Of a stretch of DNA of 64,000 bases, positions 47,300-57,800 are shown one piece after another. The notes beneath the pieces were generated by a model, which saw only the letters and a program-made list of their open reading frames with translations, had not been told where the DNA came from and searched no databases. Source of the stretch: Epiperipatus broadwayi (lineage: Eukaryota; Onychophora; Udeonychophora; Euonychophora; Peripatidae); contig JAQFVV010006272.1 in the NCBI GenBank assembly GCA_028023455.1, positions 4,319,127-4,383,126 on the forward strand, read 5' to 3'. The stretch's first letter is position 1. The number at the start of each line of letters is the position of its first letter. Position numbers and translations under genes: made by a program.

Positions 47300-48015
47300 T
47301 TGGACTACTTCCATAATCTAAAATTAGTACTAAATGTCTTTAGAAAAATTTAATTTTATTTAAATATTCCCAGTACATTCAGCTGTTAGTAATGGCATAC
47401 AGCAGGGGTCCCCAACCTTTTTGCACTTAAAAGCACATTCTATAATACTGGCCAGGTGGCGGGCACCATTTATTTTTTCAATGTAAATTTATAGTTGGAT
47501 AATGTTAATAATACACATAATGTACAAAAAAATATTTATTTCAAAAATAAAATTTTAACATATAATTAATGTTTATATTTTTACGCTGTAAAAGTATAGT
47601 ATGCCCTACAATTTGATTGCAATATAATACAATAATTTATAAAAAAATTTAAAAATTAAATTTATTTGTATCAGATAAATAATTTTTTATCGTGTTCGGA
47701 TAGTGGCAGGTACATGTAAAATAGTCTGCGGGCGTCATGGTGCCCACGGGCATAGGGTTCGGGACCCCTGGCATACAGGTATATGCACAATATTTCAAGA
47801 GGTTTTATTCTCTCCTCTTCTTCAGGTGTTGCTAGTAGTGTTACTAGTCAGGCCAGCAACACCTGAAGAAGAGGGGAGAATAATACCTCTCAAAACGTTG
47901 TGCATATATTAATATGTGTGCTATTAGTAACAGTTGAATGTATTTGGAATATTTAAATAAAATAAATTTTTTCTAAAGATATTCAATACTTATATTAGAT
48001 GATGAAAATAATTCT
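47300..48015. mobile_element. Foldback element interrupted by a hAT MITE
   Basis: The left arm (about 47310-47402 and 47779-47833) and the right arm (47855 to about 48010) are reverse complements once the inserted hAT element is removed. The inner hairpin 47782-47833/47855-47906 is nearly perfect (aggtgttgct against agcaacacct, cctcttctt against aagaagagg). The outer arm pairs atattcccagtacattcagc with the complement at about 47928-47950. A small plus-strand ORF across the hairpin is not a gene. Confidence 0.85.
47403..47770. mobile_element. hAT-type MITE with 8-bp TSD
   Basis: Ends are CAGGGGTCCCCAACC and (inverted) CAGGGGTCCCGAACC, flanked by a perfect 8-bp duplication GCATACAG at 47395-47402 and 47771-47778. 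Terminal inverted repeats beginning CAGGGG and 8-bp duplications are characteristic of hAT (Charlie-like) elements. At 368 bp it has no transposase and would depend on an autonomous relative. It lies inside the left arm of the foldback element. Confidence 0.93.
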
Positions 48016-48355
48016 ATATCTAAATACAAATATACCTATTAGGTTAATCAATTGCTGATTAATGAAGGCTTCAATCACATTGTTGCAAATATTGTTAATT
48101 TTATCCCTATATTACATATAAATAATTTATCAATCACTTTGCAGGATACATTGACTTCATTAAAAAAAATCCTTTATCAATTGTTGTGAGTCTTATCAAT
48201 TCTCCAGCAAATACAGTGATCTTATATTAATAATGTAAAGTTAACCAAATTGATAATAAATTATGAATAGTCAAAACAAAATTCTTTTAAAAATCAACTT
48301 ATTTCAACGGAAGGTAATGGCATCTTTCTAATGTTTCTCAAATAATAATCTAGTT

Positions 48356-49951
48356 CAGTGTTTCCCAACCTGTGGTATGCGTACCACTTGTGGTACGCGA
48401 GTTTCTGGTTGGTGGTATACAAAAAATAATCAATAATGGCGGACATAAAAAAAAAAAAATCATAAAAATATAGAAACGTTTTTTCCTATAATTCATAAAA
48501 AATATTTTAATTAATAATATTATATAGTAAAGTTGTTAATATGTACAGTCGATAACAATCTTTAATGTTAATGATAAAATTGAAAGTATGATTAAGAAAT
48601 TAGATTTTTGGAAACAGTAATATATATAAGTATCGAAAACAATCAACTGGAAGTATTCGAAACTCTACATATTTTTTTGTTTAAAAATAAGGTTATAATA
48701 GCACATTTAACAGGATTAAAACTGTCTTTCATGGAATATTTTCCAAAACCAGAAAACACAAATGATAATTGATTTCAAACTCCTTCTATGCAGAAAATTG
48801 AGAAAAAGCTACATCATTATCAATAAAGGATAAAAAAAATTTAATAGAATTATCATGTGACAGAACTTTACAAGTAGAATTCAAACGACACAATCTAATT
48901 AATTTTTGGTTAAACATTAAAGAATATGAACAACTTTCTGAGAAAGCTCTTAAATTATTATTACTGTTTACTAGTACAGAATTAATAGGAAGAGCTTATT
49001 CTTCAAATATTTTTTTAAAAAATAAATATCGAAACAGATTGAATGCAGCTGTAGACTTAAGGGTATACCTCGCATCTTTTGAACCAAATTTCAAAAAATT
49101 ATGTTGTTCAAAACAAGCACAAAAGATCTCATTAAATTTTTTTTAGAAAAATATTTGATTATGATAAGAAATTATACTAATTGGTTTTTTTATACTTTTG
49201 TGTTTTTATTAAAACCATTTATTAGTAAATGAAATATGACAAAATAGTAGATAAATAATGAGTCGGATCAATCTAAATTATTTAATTTGAAAGAATGTAT
49301 CAGAAAAGGATCATACCCAGAAATTAGACTCTCATTAATTCTTGATCATCTATTGTGGTTTACTATATGTAAGCTAGTATTTAATCATCAAAATTTTAAT
49401 CCTATTAACTTCATGCTGAACAATAATATAAAGAAAACAAGAACAAGAGATAGCCTGATAACCCCTGAGGCTATTTTTACCATGACTTGGGACATGCTGA
49501 ATTTATCCTCTCCATGGCTCAACCAATAGCAAGATGCTCCAAAAAAGAGAAAACAGACTCAAATTTGGGAAAACCAAATGAAGGAATGAGAAAACTCTTT
49601 GAACAAAATATGTATCAAATAACCTTTAATGTAATAATGTAATCTTTAATAAATTATTTTGAAAAAAATATGAAACTCTGAACAAACACATACTTATAAA
49701 TATGTTACAGTGAGTTTATAATTTCAGTGAGTTTATAATCTGGTGTGACGTTTAGGTGTGTTTCAATGTAATTTGCCTCATTATGAGATGTAAATACATA
49801 CATGGTCACCCTATAATATTTATAATGCAAATAAAATAACACACTCGCAATAACAAATTTCACGAATTACAATCATTTTTACGAAGTGGTACAATTTAGC
49901 GTGATGTACTACCAAGTGGTATGCGAGCCAAAAAAAGGTTGGGAAACACTG
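48356..49951 (+). mobile_element. hAT transposon with decayed transposase and 8-bp TSD
   Basis: Both ends read cagtgtttcccaacc (the right one inverted) with a subterminal gtggtatgcg-type motif. The perfect 8-bp duplication ATCTAGTT lies at 48348-48355 and 49952-49959. At 1596 bp it is too short for an intact transposase. The plus strand retains the C-terminal coding remnant at 48802-49146. The region 49150-49700 does not resemble hAT coding sequence and may be a later insertion. Confidence 0.93.
48802..49146 (+). pseudogene. hAT transposase C-terminal remnant (ZBED/Buster-like)
   Basis: An open frame of 114 codons without an ATG start, ending TAG at 49144-49146. It reads LSIKDKKNLIELSCDRTLQV, then INFWLNIKEYEQLSEKALKL, followed by FTSTELIGRAYSSN and YRNRLNAAVDLRVYLASFEP. 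The FW...L...LS.KALKLLL...KYRNRL...DLR...EP arrangement is that of the hAT C-terminal dimerisation region as found in ZBED5/SCAND3-like proteins. Just upstream, in another frame, is AHLTGLKLSFMEYFPKPEN. The DNA-binding BED finger and most of the catalytic domain are absent. Confidence 0.85.
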
Positions 49952-50164
49952 ATCTAGTTGAATGAATATATAATTGGGATCACTAGCATCTTGAAAAATG
50001 CTAGATCTGTCAGGAAATATTTTTTCTCAATGAAATAAGTCTGTTCCTCCAAAATGTTTTAATAATATGCAGTTATGATATTTCTAAAATAATAATAATC
50101 ATCAACTGGTTTGTTGCCCCAAAAATCATAAGAAGTTCAAGTATCAGAAATAAAAGAGATGCAC

Positions 50165-50235
50165 TATGATCTATGGATCTTGAGCTCCTGAGTGACACTA
50201 TATCATTGCACCAAACACATAGAACATTGTATTTC
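50165..50235 (-). repeat. Degenerate tRNA-like repeat
   Basis: The reverse complement (tttggtgcaatgatatag, then aggagctcaagatcc) parallels the better copy at 50880-50955, including a B-box-like gagctcaaga. Confidence 0.45.
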
Positions 50236-50879
50236 TATGGATTCGTATATTAGAAAAATATTATCCTTAGTTGTCTAATATGATAATCCTACCATCATAC
50301 TTTATAGTAGAGAAAAGAAATGATAGACATCTTTGGTAACAATAGCCATAAAATTTTACAAAGCTTGGAGAAAGTAGTAATGTTAAGTTTCTAACTATAT
50401 TATATATCCCCACTCATCCACTATTCAATTGTTATGACTATAATGGTACCAAATTAATACTATAGCATTGACACCAGAAACCAGTATCTTAATCACAAAT
50501 ATTTTATTTGTGAAGAAAGTGACTGATTAACCAACACAAATTAATCTTTAACATAAAAATGCTGTTTCTTTAACATGAAAATATTACTTCATCTAAAAGA
50601 GATTTTGTGTAGAGTATCCAATTTCAGTATTTGTGTACATAAAGAGACTGTCTAATGCAACTGTAAATCTCTACAGTAATACAAGATATTAAGACAGTAT
50701 TTACATAAAAAATTATTATAAAAATTGTCAAAGATGTATCCAAGTAATATTTAAAAAACTTGGCAAAGATTCAAATAAATGTGAACTCCCCAGCAATAAA
50801 TCACTTGCTTTTGCAAATTTATTTATTAACATAAAATGTTTTATGCTTGATATTTGAAAGAAATTCAAACATCAAAAAT

Positions 50880-50955
50880 GATAGAACTGTATATGGGACT
50901 TGAGCTCCAAAGCCTGCCGCTCTACCATTGTTCCAAAGCATGCAGAGCGAGATTC
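50880..50955 (-). repeat. tRNA-derived SINE-like fragment
   Basis: The reverse complement reads ggaacaatggtagagcggca, then ggctttggagctcaagtccc: an A-box (tggtagagcgg) and a B-box-like element (gagctcaagtccc) at tRNA-like spacing. No target duplication was seen. Confidence 0.55.
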
Positions 50956-52203
50956 AAATGTTTAGATAATAAAAAATATTTAATTATCATTGCTGTTTTT
51001 TTATTGTTTGTTTGTTTTTAACAGAAATGTGTTTTTAAAAGTTAATATCACTATTAAGCTGATTTATTTGTGATGAAATAAATTTTTATGTAATACAATT
51101 TTGAGATAGAATTTAAATTTACAACTTCGTTTTCTAGTATACTACATTTTTTATTAAATCACTACTCTTTTTAAAATATTATTATACCGATATATGTGTA
51201 TATAGAGATAAATACATGGAATACTAATTAGAAAGAGAAAATAAATAAATATAATAAAAAATTGATATATCAATAGATAAGTAGGCTGATAAGTGAACAA
51301 ACAGGCAGATAATAGAGAAGTAGATATATGAATAGATAAGTAGATTTTTTTGATAGGTAGTTGAATGAGTGATTGAATAGGTAATAAATAGACAGATAGG
51401 TTGTAGTAAATAGTTAAATTAATAAATATTAATAACCCTACAACTATTTTAATACAAAACGAAGCTGCAGAAAATCCAAAATCCAAATCTCATAAAAGAA
51501 TATTGACCATACAACATCGAATAATCTAGAATCTACAAATTCCAAGTCCTATTTTTCTATTGGTTTCATAAATAAACAAAAATAAAGGTTTTTGTGATTA
51601 TATTTATAAATATGCAAATATTAATTGAATGATTGAAATATGGTAGGATTGAGATAAGGGATGCACTAATAAAAGTCAAAAAATTGAAAAATTAGGTGTA
51701 TTTTTTGAAATAATATAAACCTGTTAGTCAAATTCAATCACTTATTTTAAGATTAATTAAATTCAAATTAAATATTTTAATTACTGTCACTAAATGATTA
51801 TTGTTTATTTATAGTAGTACTGATGCTAAATATATATGCACAACATTAATAAATAGTGCCCTCATTCTATATATAAGAACTATAAATGTCATATAATACT
51901 AAATCATCCATGCACTTTACTACTGTTACGCAATGCTTTATTTACCACTCTTTTTTACAGTTTACAGTTTCAATTGCTCCAGAAATCTTCCTCAGAACTA
52001 CAACATAATACGTCTTATAATCATCATCTATTTATTACCTTTTAAATATTACATACTTTTTACCCGTTTTTTTACATTTATATTTATTAATTAAAACTTC
52101 CTATACATATATATTCTATTTTTATTCTTTACTTTATTCTTATTACTCTTTAAATACTTTAACTTAATATTTTTTTATATTTTACATTATTATTACTCAT
52201 TTT

Positions 52204-52208
52204 ACTAA
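52204..52208. repeat. Gypsy target-site duplication, left
   Basis: ACTAA, matching 57320-57324 exactly. A 5-bp duplication is usual for Gypsy-type integrases. Confidence 0.88.
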
Positions 52209-52854
52209 TGCTGTGTCCCGGCTTTCACCGAGTGATCAGCAATGTTAACTTGGTTTAGTAAACAGAGACCAGGTGTGAAATATAATAGTTTAATATACAT
52301 AAAATAGCTAACATACAATATCATATAGAGAAATGACTACATTAATTTGGGGATCTTAATAACTCCCAAGTACCAAAATTTACATAAAGTTATAATTAAA
52401 GTTCATGCTACCTGGAACAGGCATCTATTTACTATCTGCGAAAGAGCCCAGTTGGGTATTGTAAAATAATAAAAGATCAGTATAATCTGTTTTAGGTCCT
52501 AGTTGGTTGGATTACCTACAGGAGCTGATTATCTGGGATATTCTGTGCTCTTGAACACATACCCACCAGCACTGCAGCAGGAAAAAGACTTTGAGGGTCT
52601 TTTGACTTTTGTTTTTATACCTGTCACATCTCGGTCTCATTTTCTTTCTGTCTATTTCTGGAGTAGTTGGTAACCCATATTTGTCAGGTGTTAGATCCAA
52701 GTTCCACTGACTTGTTTTGTTCTATATACACTAGTTGTTTTAGTTAAGAAATCAGTTTGACAATATATAACCATTATCAATTGTTATTACTATATATATA
52801 TATATATATATATATTGTTATTACTATATATATATATATATATATATAAAACCA
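52209..52854 (-). repeat. 3' LTR of Gypsy element
   Basis: On the plus strand it starts TGCTGTGTCCC and ends TATAAAACCA next to the PPT complement, giving TG...CA ends. A (TA)n tract with a duplicated attgttattac (52780, 52814) has lengthened it relative to the 5' LTR. Confidence 0.9.
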
Positions 52855-52866
52855 TCCTCCCCTTAC
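52855..52866 (-). promoter_or_regulatory. Polypurine tract
   Basis: The minus strand reads taaggggagga directly before the 3' LTR, the expected primer position for plus-strand DNA synthesis. Confidence 0.8.
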
Positions 52867-53084
52867 TCCAGAAATGGCTTCTCTTTTTTTCTTTCCTTTT
52901 TAGACATAAGTCTCTCAATTTGTATGGCTTTTGTATTTTCCTTTTTGGTTGGCATATATCCATTGTTCCTTCGTCTGGCTTTGGCATAGGAATCATGTCT
53001 ATTTCATTATTATCAGGTGTTGTCTCTTCTTCTGTTTCTGCTTGTTACTTTATATCCAATTTATCTTGATCCTGCAATCTTACT

Positions 53085-54096
53085 TCATTTGAAATGTGTC
53101 AACATTTGCACTTCTTCTACCATGCGATGTCTGAGATGGTTTATGTGTCTTCTATATGTTGTGCCATCTTGTAACTGGATGATTACTATGTGCTGGTATA
53201 ACAGTCTTGTAATTATCCCTTCTACCCATTTTTTCTGTAGCATATCCCAGACCCAAACTCTATCTCCCTTTGCAAAAATATTTGTATAATTTTCGCTATC
53301 CATTTTTTGGTGGGGCTTGGAAGCAGTAATGATAATTTAAAGCGCAATTTCTTGCCCATTAGTAATTCCGCTGGTGACTTTCCCATAGCAGTAAATGGCG
53401 TTGAGTGTTGGTGTAGCATTGCATCAGTGATAGCACTCTGAAGATTCTGGTTATCTAGTTTTGTTAAGGCTTTCTTTATATTCTGTACCGCCTTTTTGGT
53501 CAGTCCATTTGGCTCCAGGTAGTAAGCTGGTATCCGTATGTGTTTAATACAATTCTTCTGGAAATATCCATCAGTTTCCTTAGCTGTAAATGCTGTTCCA
53601 TTGTCAGACATAATTGTTTCTGAAGTGCATGGCAGACGAATACTGAACTTAGTATCTTAACAGTTTCATTGGCACTAATGTCTTTTGCTATTCTACACTC
53701 TGTCCACTTTGAATATGCATCGATAATCATCAATAGTTATCTTCCCATTTATTGGGTCAGCATGGTCTATGTGGAGTCTTTGCCAAGCTATTGTTGCCTA
53801 TGGCCATGAGTTGTAATCTTTCATTGCTATATTATGTCTCTGACATGGTGCACATTTTTTAATATTTTGTTCAATGTCTTTGACATTTTTGGCCACCATA
53901 TGTAGCTATGAGCCAGTGCTTTTGCACATACCACCCCTGGGTGCTCTTCATAGAGTAAACTTAAAACTTGTTGTCTGCCCTCCATAGGAATCATAACCTG
54001 TTCACTCATTAACACACAGTCTTTACAAATGGATAGTTTATTTCTATTTGCCCAAAAACTGGTCAATGTATTCAGGCCTTGACTCTGGCCATCCAT
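53085..54096 (-). pseudogene. Gypsy integrase, broken
   Basis: From 54096 the minus strand shows the zinc-binding region and core lead-in (LLYEEHPGVVCAKALAHSYI), partly degenerate. The core has IIDAYSKWTE with the first catalytic Asp (about 53725) and MSDNGTAFT with the second Asp (about 53610). In the NGLTKKAVQ motif (about 53510) the position normally holding the catalytic Glu is Lys. The C-terminal region (GDRVWVWDML, then DGTTYRRHINHLR) is readable at 53303-53085. At least three frame breaks separate these pieces. No chromodomain was seen. Confidence 0.88.
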
Positions 54097-54219
54097 TGCT
54101 TCAATCTCTGGTAGCCCTGATCAGCATTTGTCCAATTTGCTACCCTTTTATTATTCAGTATGTCTGAGTTTAAGACATCTGTATAATATATTTCAACCTC
54201 TGTACTAATTTTCTCTTGT

Positions 54220-55415
54220 TTACCTGGCATTTGTGACAGTGCATCTGCATGTGCTATTTCTTTGGCTTTTTTGATACTGAAGTAAATAGTCATATCCTGC
54301 CAAGATATCTCTCCAGTGCATCATGCATGGGCTTAAATGTTCAGGTGCCATTCTATCTTGTCCCAGAATTTCAAGTAGTGGTTTGTGATAAGTAATTATT
54401 ATAAAGTTTCTGCCAAACAGGAATTGATGAAATTTTTTAAGGCCAAAAATAATAGCCAATGCCTCTTTGTCTAATTGGCTGTAGTTCCTTTCTGCTTTTG
54501 AAAGGGTCCTTGATGCATATGCAATGGGAATAGCATGGATAATATAGTACTGCTCCTACTCCCAATTCGTATGCATCGGTGGTTAAGTATACTTCTATAA
54601 TGCATTAACAGTTTATCTGATGATAGTAAGGCTTTCATTTGCAGGAAGGCCTCTTGATAGATTTTTTTCCCATTTCCACTTTTGATTCTTTTTTAACAAA
54701 TCATATAAGGGTTTTGCAATCTGAGCCTTGTTCTTCAAGAAGGCTCGAAAAAATTCATCAATCCCAAAAATGCCTGCAGCTGTTTGATGTTGGTTGGTGG
54801 AGAGGCATTCATCATTGCCATTACTTTCTGCAGTGGTTTCTTCCCCCTGTATGAAATCAAGTGACCTAAAAATGTTAATTGTTTTTCCATCCATATGGTT
54901 TTTTGTGCATTCAGTTTTACACCTAATTTCTGTAATTTCTCACACACAGTGAGGAGCATTTCTCATAACTTGTCTTCTGAATTTGCCATGATGAGTATAT
55001 CATCGAAATATGGAATGATTCCCTCTAAACCTTGTACCAAAGCATTGATCTTTGCTTGAAAAATATTCAGCACTATAGAAATGCCAAATGGTAGTCTGTT
55101 GCATTTATATAAATCCATGTGGGTCGTAAGCACTAATTTTTCTGTGATTTATCCATTATGTGAATCTGATGGAATGTGGAGTTTAGATATAACTTGGCAA
55201 AATACGAAGCATTTTGTAGACCTGCCAGTATTTCCCTAATGTTTGGGACAGGGTATGCTCCCCTGTTTAAATATTTATTGTGATCCAGTAATCCCCACAC
55301 AACCTAAATTCCCCATTCAGTTTGGTTATTATCACTGATAGTGTAGCCCAATCAGAGGTTTCGATGGGCATTAATACTCCTTTTTTAACTAAAGATTTTA
55401 GCTTATCCTCAACCT
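54220..55415 (-). pseudogene. Gypsy reverse transcriptase and RNase H, broken
   Basis: RT: the catalytic box YFDDILI is intact (codons at 55009-55020), followed by a stop after SEDKL (about 54969), then KLGVKLNAQKTIWMEKQLTF and LGHLISYRGKK of the thumb/connection. RNase H: DAYELGVGAVLY near 54565 (first acidic residue present), SQLDKEALAIIFGLKKFHQF near 54480, then FIIITYHKPLLEIL, where the residue before HKPL, normally Asp, is Tyr. Several frameshifts lie between the pieces. The domains copy genomic RNA into DNA and remove the RNA strand in working relatives. Confidence 0.9.
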
Positions 55416-55802
55416 TTACTCTCTGTGCAAATGGCACTTTCTGCAGTTTGCAAACTGCTGGACATGCATTTTTCTAATAAATTCTATTTTGACTGATTTT
55501 GTATCCATCAACCCTAATTCTTCGTTAAAAAGCTCTGGGTATTTTCTAGTTATTTCCTGTTCTACAGAAATCCCTTTTATAATATTAATTTGTGTTCCTA
55601 ATTCATAGAACCAATCTCTCCCTATAATGGGGTTAAGCATGTGGCCATTTACATCTTTCGCTCTAATACTTGTTTTCTTTAGTGAACTCTTCAAATTAGT
55701 TGCTGATAAACTCTCCCAATCTGTAAGAGACATTATAAAAATTGATGATGCATTGTCTATTTCCATTTCTATTTCCTTTTCTGGAATTTTAACTTTAATC
55801 AT
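55416..55802 (-). pseudogene. Gypsy aspartic protease, inactive
   Basis: 128 codons on the minus strand: MIKVKIPEKEIEMEIDNASS, where the usual D-T/S-G active-site triad reads D-N-A, then NPIIGRDWFYELGTQ, the conserved IIGRDW-type motif near the protease end, and a linker into the RT. The substitution at the active site suggests loss of activity. It overlaps the end of the gag frame by a few bases. Confidence 0.85.
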
Positions 55803-56598
55803 GAACTGATATCTTTTTCACATGTAGATTTTTAATCATGGTTTTTTTAATCCATTTCCCTCCCCTACTTTTTGACATAGGGTTTTCCATTATACCTTCT
55901 TTTTTACACACTAGCACCAAATGTCCATTTTTACTGCATTTGAAACATGAGTTTTTGTTCAATTTGCACTCTTTCTTTATATGGCCTAATTTACCACAAT
56001 AGTAACAAGTAATTTTAGTGTTGTTTTTACTTTTTAACTCACGAGGGCTACCATTCTCCCTATTTGTCTTGAAAATACCCATTTTTGCATTCGCTTCCAA
56101 CCTAATAAGCCCGAGCTTGCTTCAAAATGAGCTCATATACCATGCCCTTCTGAATGGCCATTTCATGTTAATTCTGGTTCTACTAACAATTGTTGCCTAA
56201 GCCTGTCATCCACTATCCACCAGAGTAATTGATCCATAAGGATTTCCTCTACAAAACCACAATACCCACAATCTTTAGCTAGTTCCTTCAAAGCCAAATT
56301 ATGCTCCTTTATTTTCTCACCCTTTAGTTGCTTCCTATTATGCAGGGTTAATCTTGTGATATGACTAAAGGGACACGGGCTAAAATGTTCATTTAATTTT
56401 TTAATTACCTCTTCATATTTAACCCTCTCAGGCAATGGTAGTTCAAAATATTTACTTATAACTTCGATTACCCTCTTGCCCGCAAAACACATGAACGCTG
56501 TTTCTTTTTATTATCGTCTATCCCATTCAAGGTAACGGCCATTCTGGCACATTATCTACCCTGAATTCTCCTATGCTATTTTGACCAATTGAATACAT
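55795..56598 (-). pseudogene. Gypsy gag with two CCHC zinc knuckles, broken
   Basis: The likely start is at 56598 (MYSIGQNSIGEFRVDNVPEW). The frame breaks near 56527 and resumes at 56492 as FAGKRVIEVISKYFELPLPE, EVIKKLNEHFSPCPF and ERV-type capsid helices typical of retrotransposon gag (to 56163). After a further break, 56100-55795 carries two nucleocapsid knuckles, CYYCGKLGHIKKEC and CFKCSKNGHLVLVC, both with intact C-x2-C-x4-H-x4-C. Gag assembles the particle and binds RNA. Confidence 0.9.
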
Positions 56599-56680
56599 TT
56601 TTAGTACGAACCTAACCATTTGATTTTTGCTATTAACTGCTATCTCCTTCTAATCCTCACTCCCCTGAATACAAGGTTTA

Positions 56681-56698
56681 ATCCTATTGACTGCACCA
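56681..56698 (-). promoter_or_regulatory. tRNA primer-binding site
   Basis: The plus strand reads atcctattgactgcacca, i.e. the 3' end of a tRNA including CCA, with a T-loop-like ggttta continuing just before it. The minus strand TGGTGCAGTC... starts 7 bases inside the 5' LTR. The tRNA identity is not assigned. Confidence 0.85.
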
Positions 56699-56705
56699 CT
56701 TTATT

Positions 56706-57319
56706 TGCTGTGTCCCAGCTTTCGTCGAGTAATCAGCAATGTTAACTTGGTTAAGTAAACAGAGACCAGGTGTGAAATATAATAGTTTAATATACATAAA
56801 ATAGCTAACACACAATATCATATGGAGAACTAACTACATTAATTTGGGAATCTTAATATACTATAATTCCAGAGTACCAAAATTTACATAAAGTAATAAT
56901 TAAAGTTCACACTATCTACGACAGACATCTACTTATTATCTGCAAAAGAACCCAGTTGGGCACTGTAAAATAATAAAAGATCAGTATGATCTGTTTTGGG
57001 TCCTAGTCAGCTAAATTACTTACATATGCCAATTACCTGGGATATTCTGTCCTCTTGAACATACCCCCGCCAGCACTGCAGCAGGAAAAAGACTTCAAGA
57101 GTCTTTTGACTTTTGTTTTTATACTTGTCACATCTTAGTCTCGTTTTCTTTCTTTCTATTTCTGGAGTAGTTGGTAACCCATATCTGTCAGACATTATAT
57201 CCGGGTTCCACTGACTTCTTGTTCTATATATGCTAGTTGTTTTAGTTAAGAAATCAGCTTGACAATTTATAACCGTTATCAATTGTTATAACTCTCTCTC
57301 TATATATATATATATAACA
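56706..57319 (-). repeat. 5' LTR of Gypsy element
   Basis: Plus-strand ends TGCTGTGTCCC and TATATAACA. It is similar along its length to 52209-52854, with substitutions (for example cccggc/cccagc, caccgag/cgtcgag) and a (TC)n(TA)n tract near the outer end. Confidence 0.9.
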
Positions 57320-57324
57320 ACTAA
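57320..57324. repeat. Gypsy target-site duplication, right
   Basis: ACTAA, identical to 52204-52208. Confidence 0.88.
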
Positions 57325-57704
57325 CAATCAATATTTATAATTTATTCATTCAATAATTTATAATTTATTTTAATCTATAATATTATTTTAAACACATTTT
57401 AATCCATCTTTTACATCTCCTAACTTCAACTGCTAAATCCAAATTTTAAAAATTTAATTATACTTTTAGTAGCTACCTCTTTAAATTTTACATTTATATT
57501 ATTAGCAGCTCCCTCTTCCTATTTTTTATATAACTAAATTTTTAAAATCAAAACTGTAAACTGTAAAAGAGGGTGATAAATAAAGTATTGTGTAACAGTA
57601 GTAAAGTGCTTGGATGATTTAGTATTATATGACATACATTTGGCAATGCAATAAGAAAGATTAGTTATTATACTTCTTGAAGAACTATAAATGATTTATT
57701 GTTC

Positions 57705-57800
57705 CAAGTACTGAAGCAGTTGACCTGATACTCAGATCAAGCTTCACAGCCCACTCAGGATCTCCCACCACCAAATCATATTCAAACTCCTTCCTTACAC
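57705..57800 (-). repeat. Dispersed repeat (relative at 14636-14712)
   Basis: The reverse complement reads tttgaatatgatttggtggt and gagtgggctgtgaagc, parallel to 14636-14712. Family unknown. Confidence 0.6.

Larger units (their letters stand above)
49960..52203. other. No gene seen; tRNA-like repeats and a GATA-like low-complexity tract
   Basis: Two tRNA-like fragments are listed separately. 51230-51410 is a quasi-repeat of agataagtag/gataggt words, and the 110-codon minus ORF over it is an artefact. The right part (51890-52200) belongs to the foldback repeat surrounding the Gypsy element. Confidence 0.45.
52209..57319 (-). mobile_element. Ty3/Gypsy LTR retrotransposon, complete structure, inactive
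   Basis: Minus-strand element with 5' LTR (56706-57319), PBS, gag, protease, RT, RNase H, integrase (Gypsy order), PPT and 3' LTR (52209-52854), bounded by the 5-bp duplication ACTAA. The order and the two CCHC knuckles place it in Ty3/Gypsy. The protein fragments recall the group often annotated as K02A2.6-like. Every ORF is broken, and changes fall on catalytic positions of protease, RNase H and integrase. The two LTRs differ at several sites and in TA-repeat length, so insertion is old. Confidence 0.95.
51890..57640. mobile_element. Old foldback repeat split by the Gypsy insertion
   Basis: About 51890-51975 is the reverse complement of about 57548-57637. Shared blocks are tactaaatcatcca, cactttactactgttac, gctttattta and acagtttacagttt. 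Removing the Gypsy element and one target copy leaves a unit of roughly 630 bp with arms of about 85 bp. The Gypsy element thus landed in the loop of an existing inverted-repeat element. Confidence 0.85.

Noticed and set aside
51154-51486. 110-codon minus-strand ORF rich in Tyr, Leu and Ile
   Set aside because: Produced by quasi-repetitive gataagtag-type DNA; not a protein-coding signature.
52815-53289. Plus-strand ORFs of 84-90 codons
   Set aside because: Antisense of the Gypsy integrase region and the TA tract.
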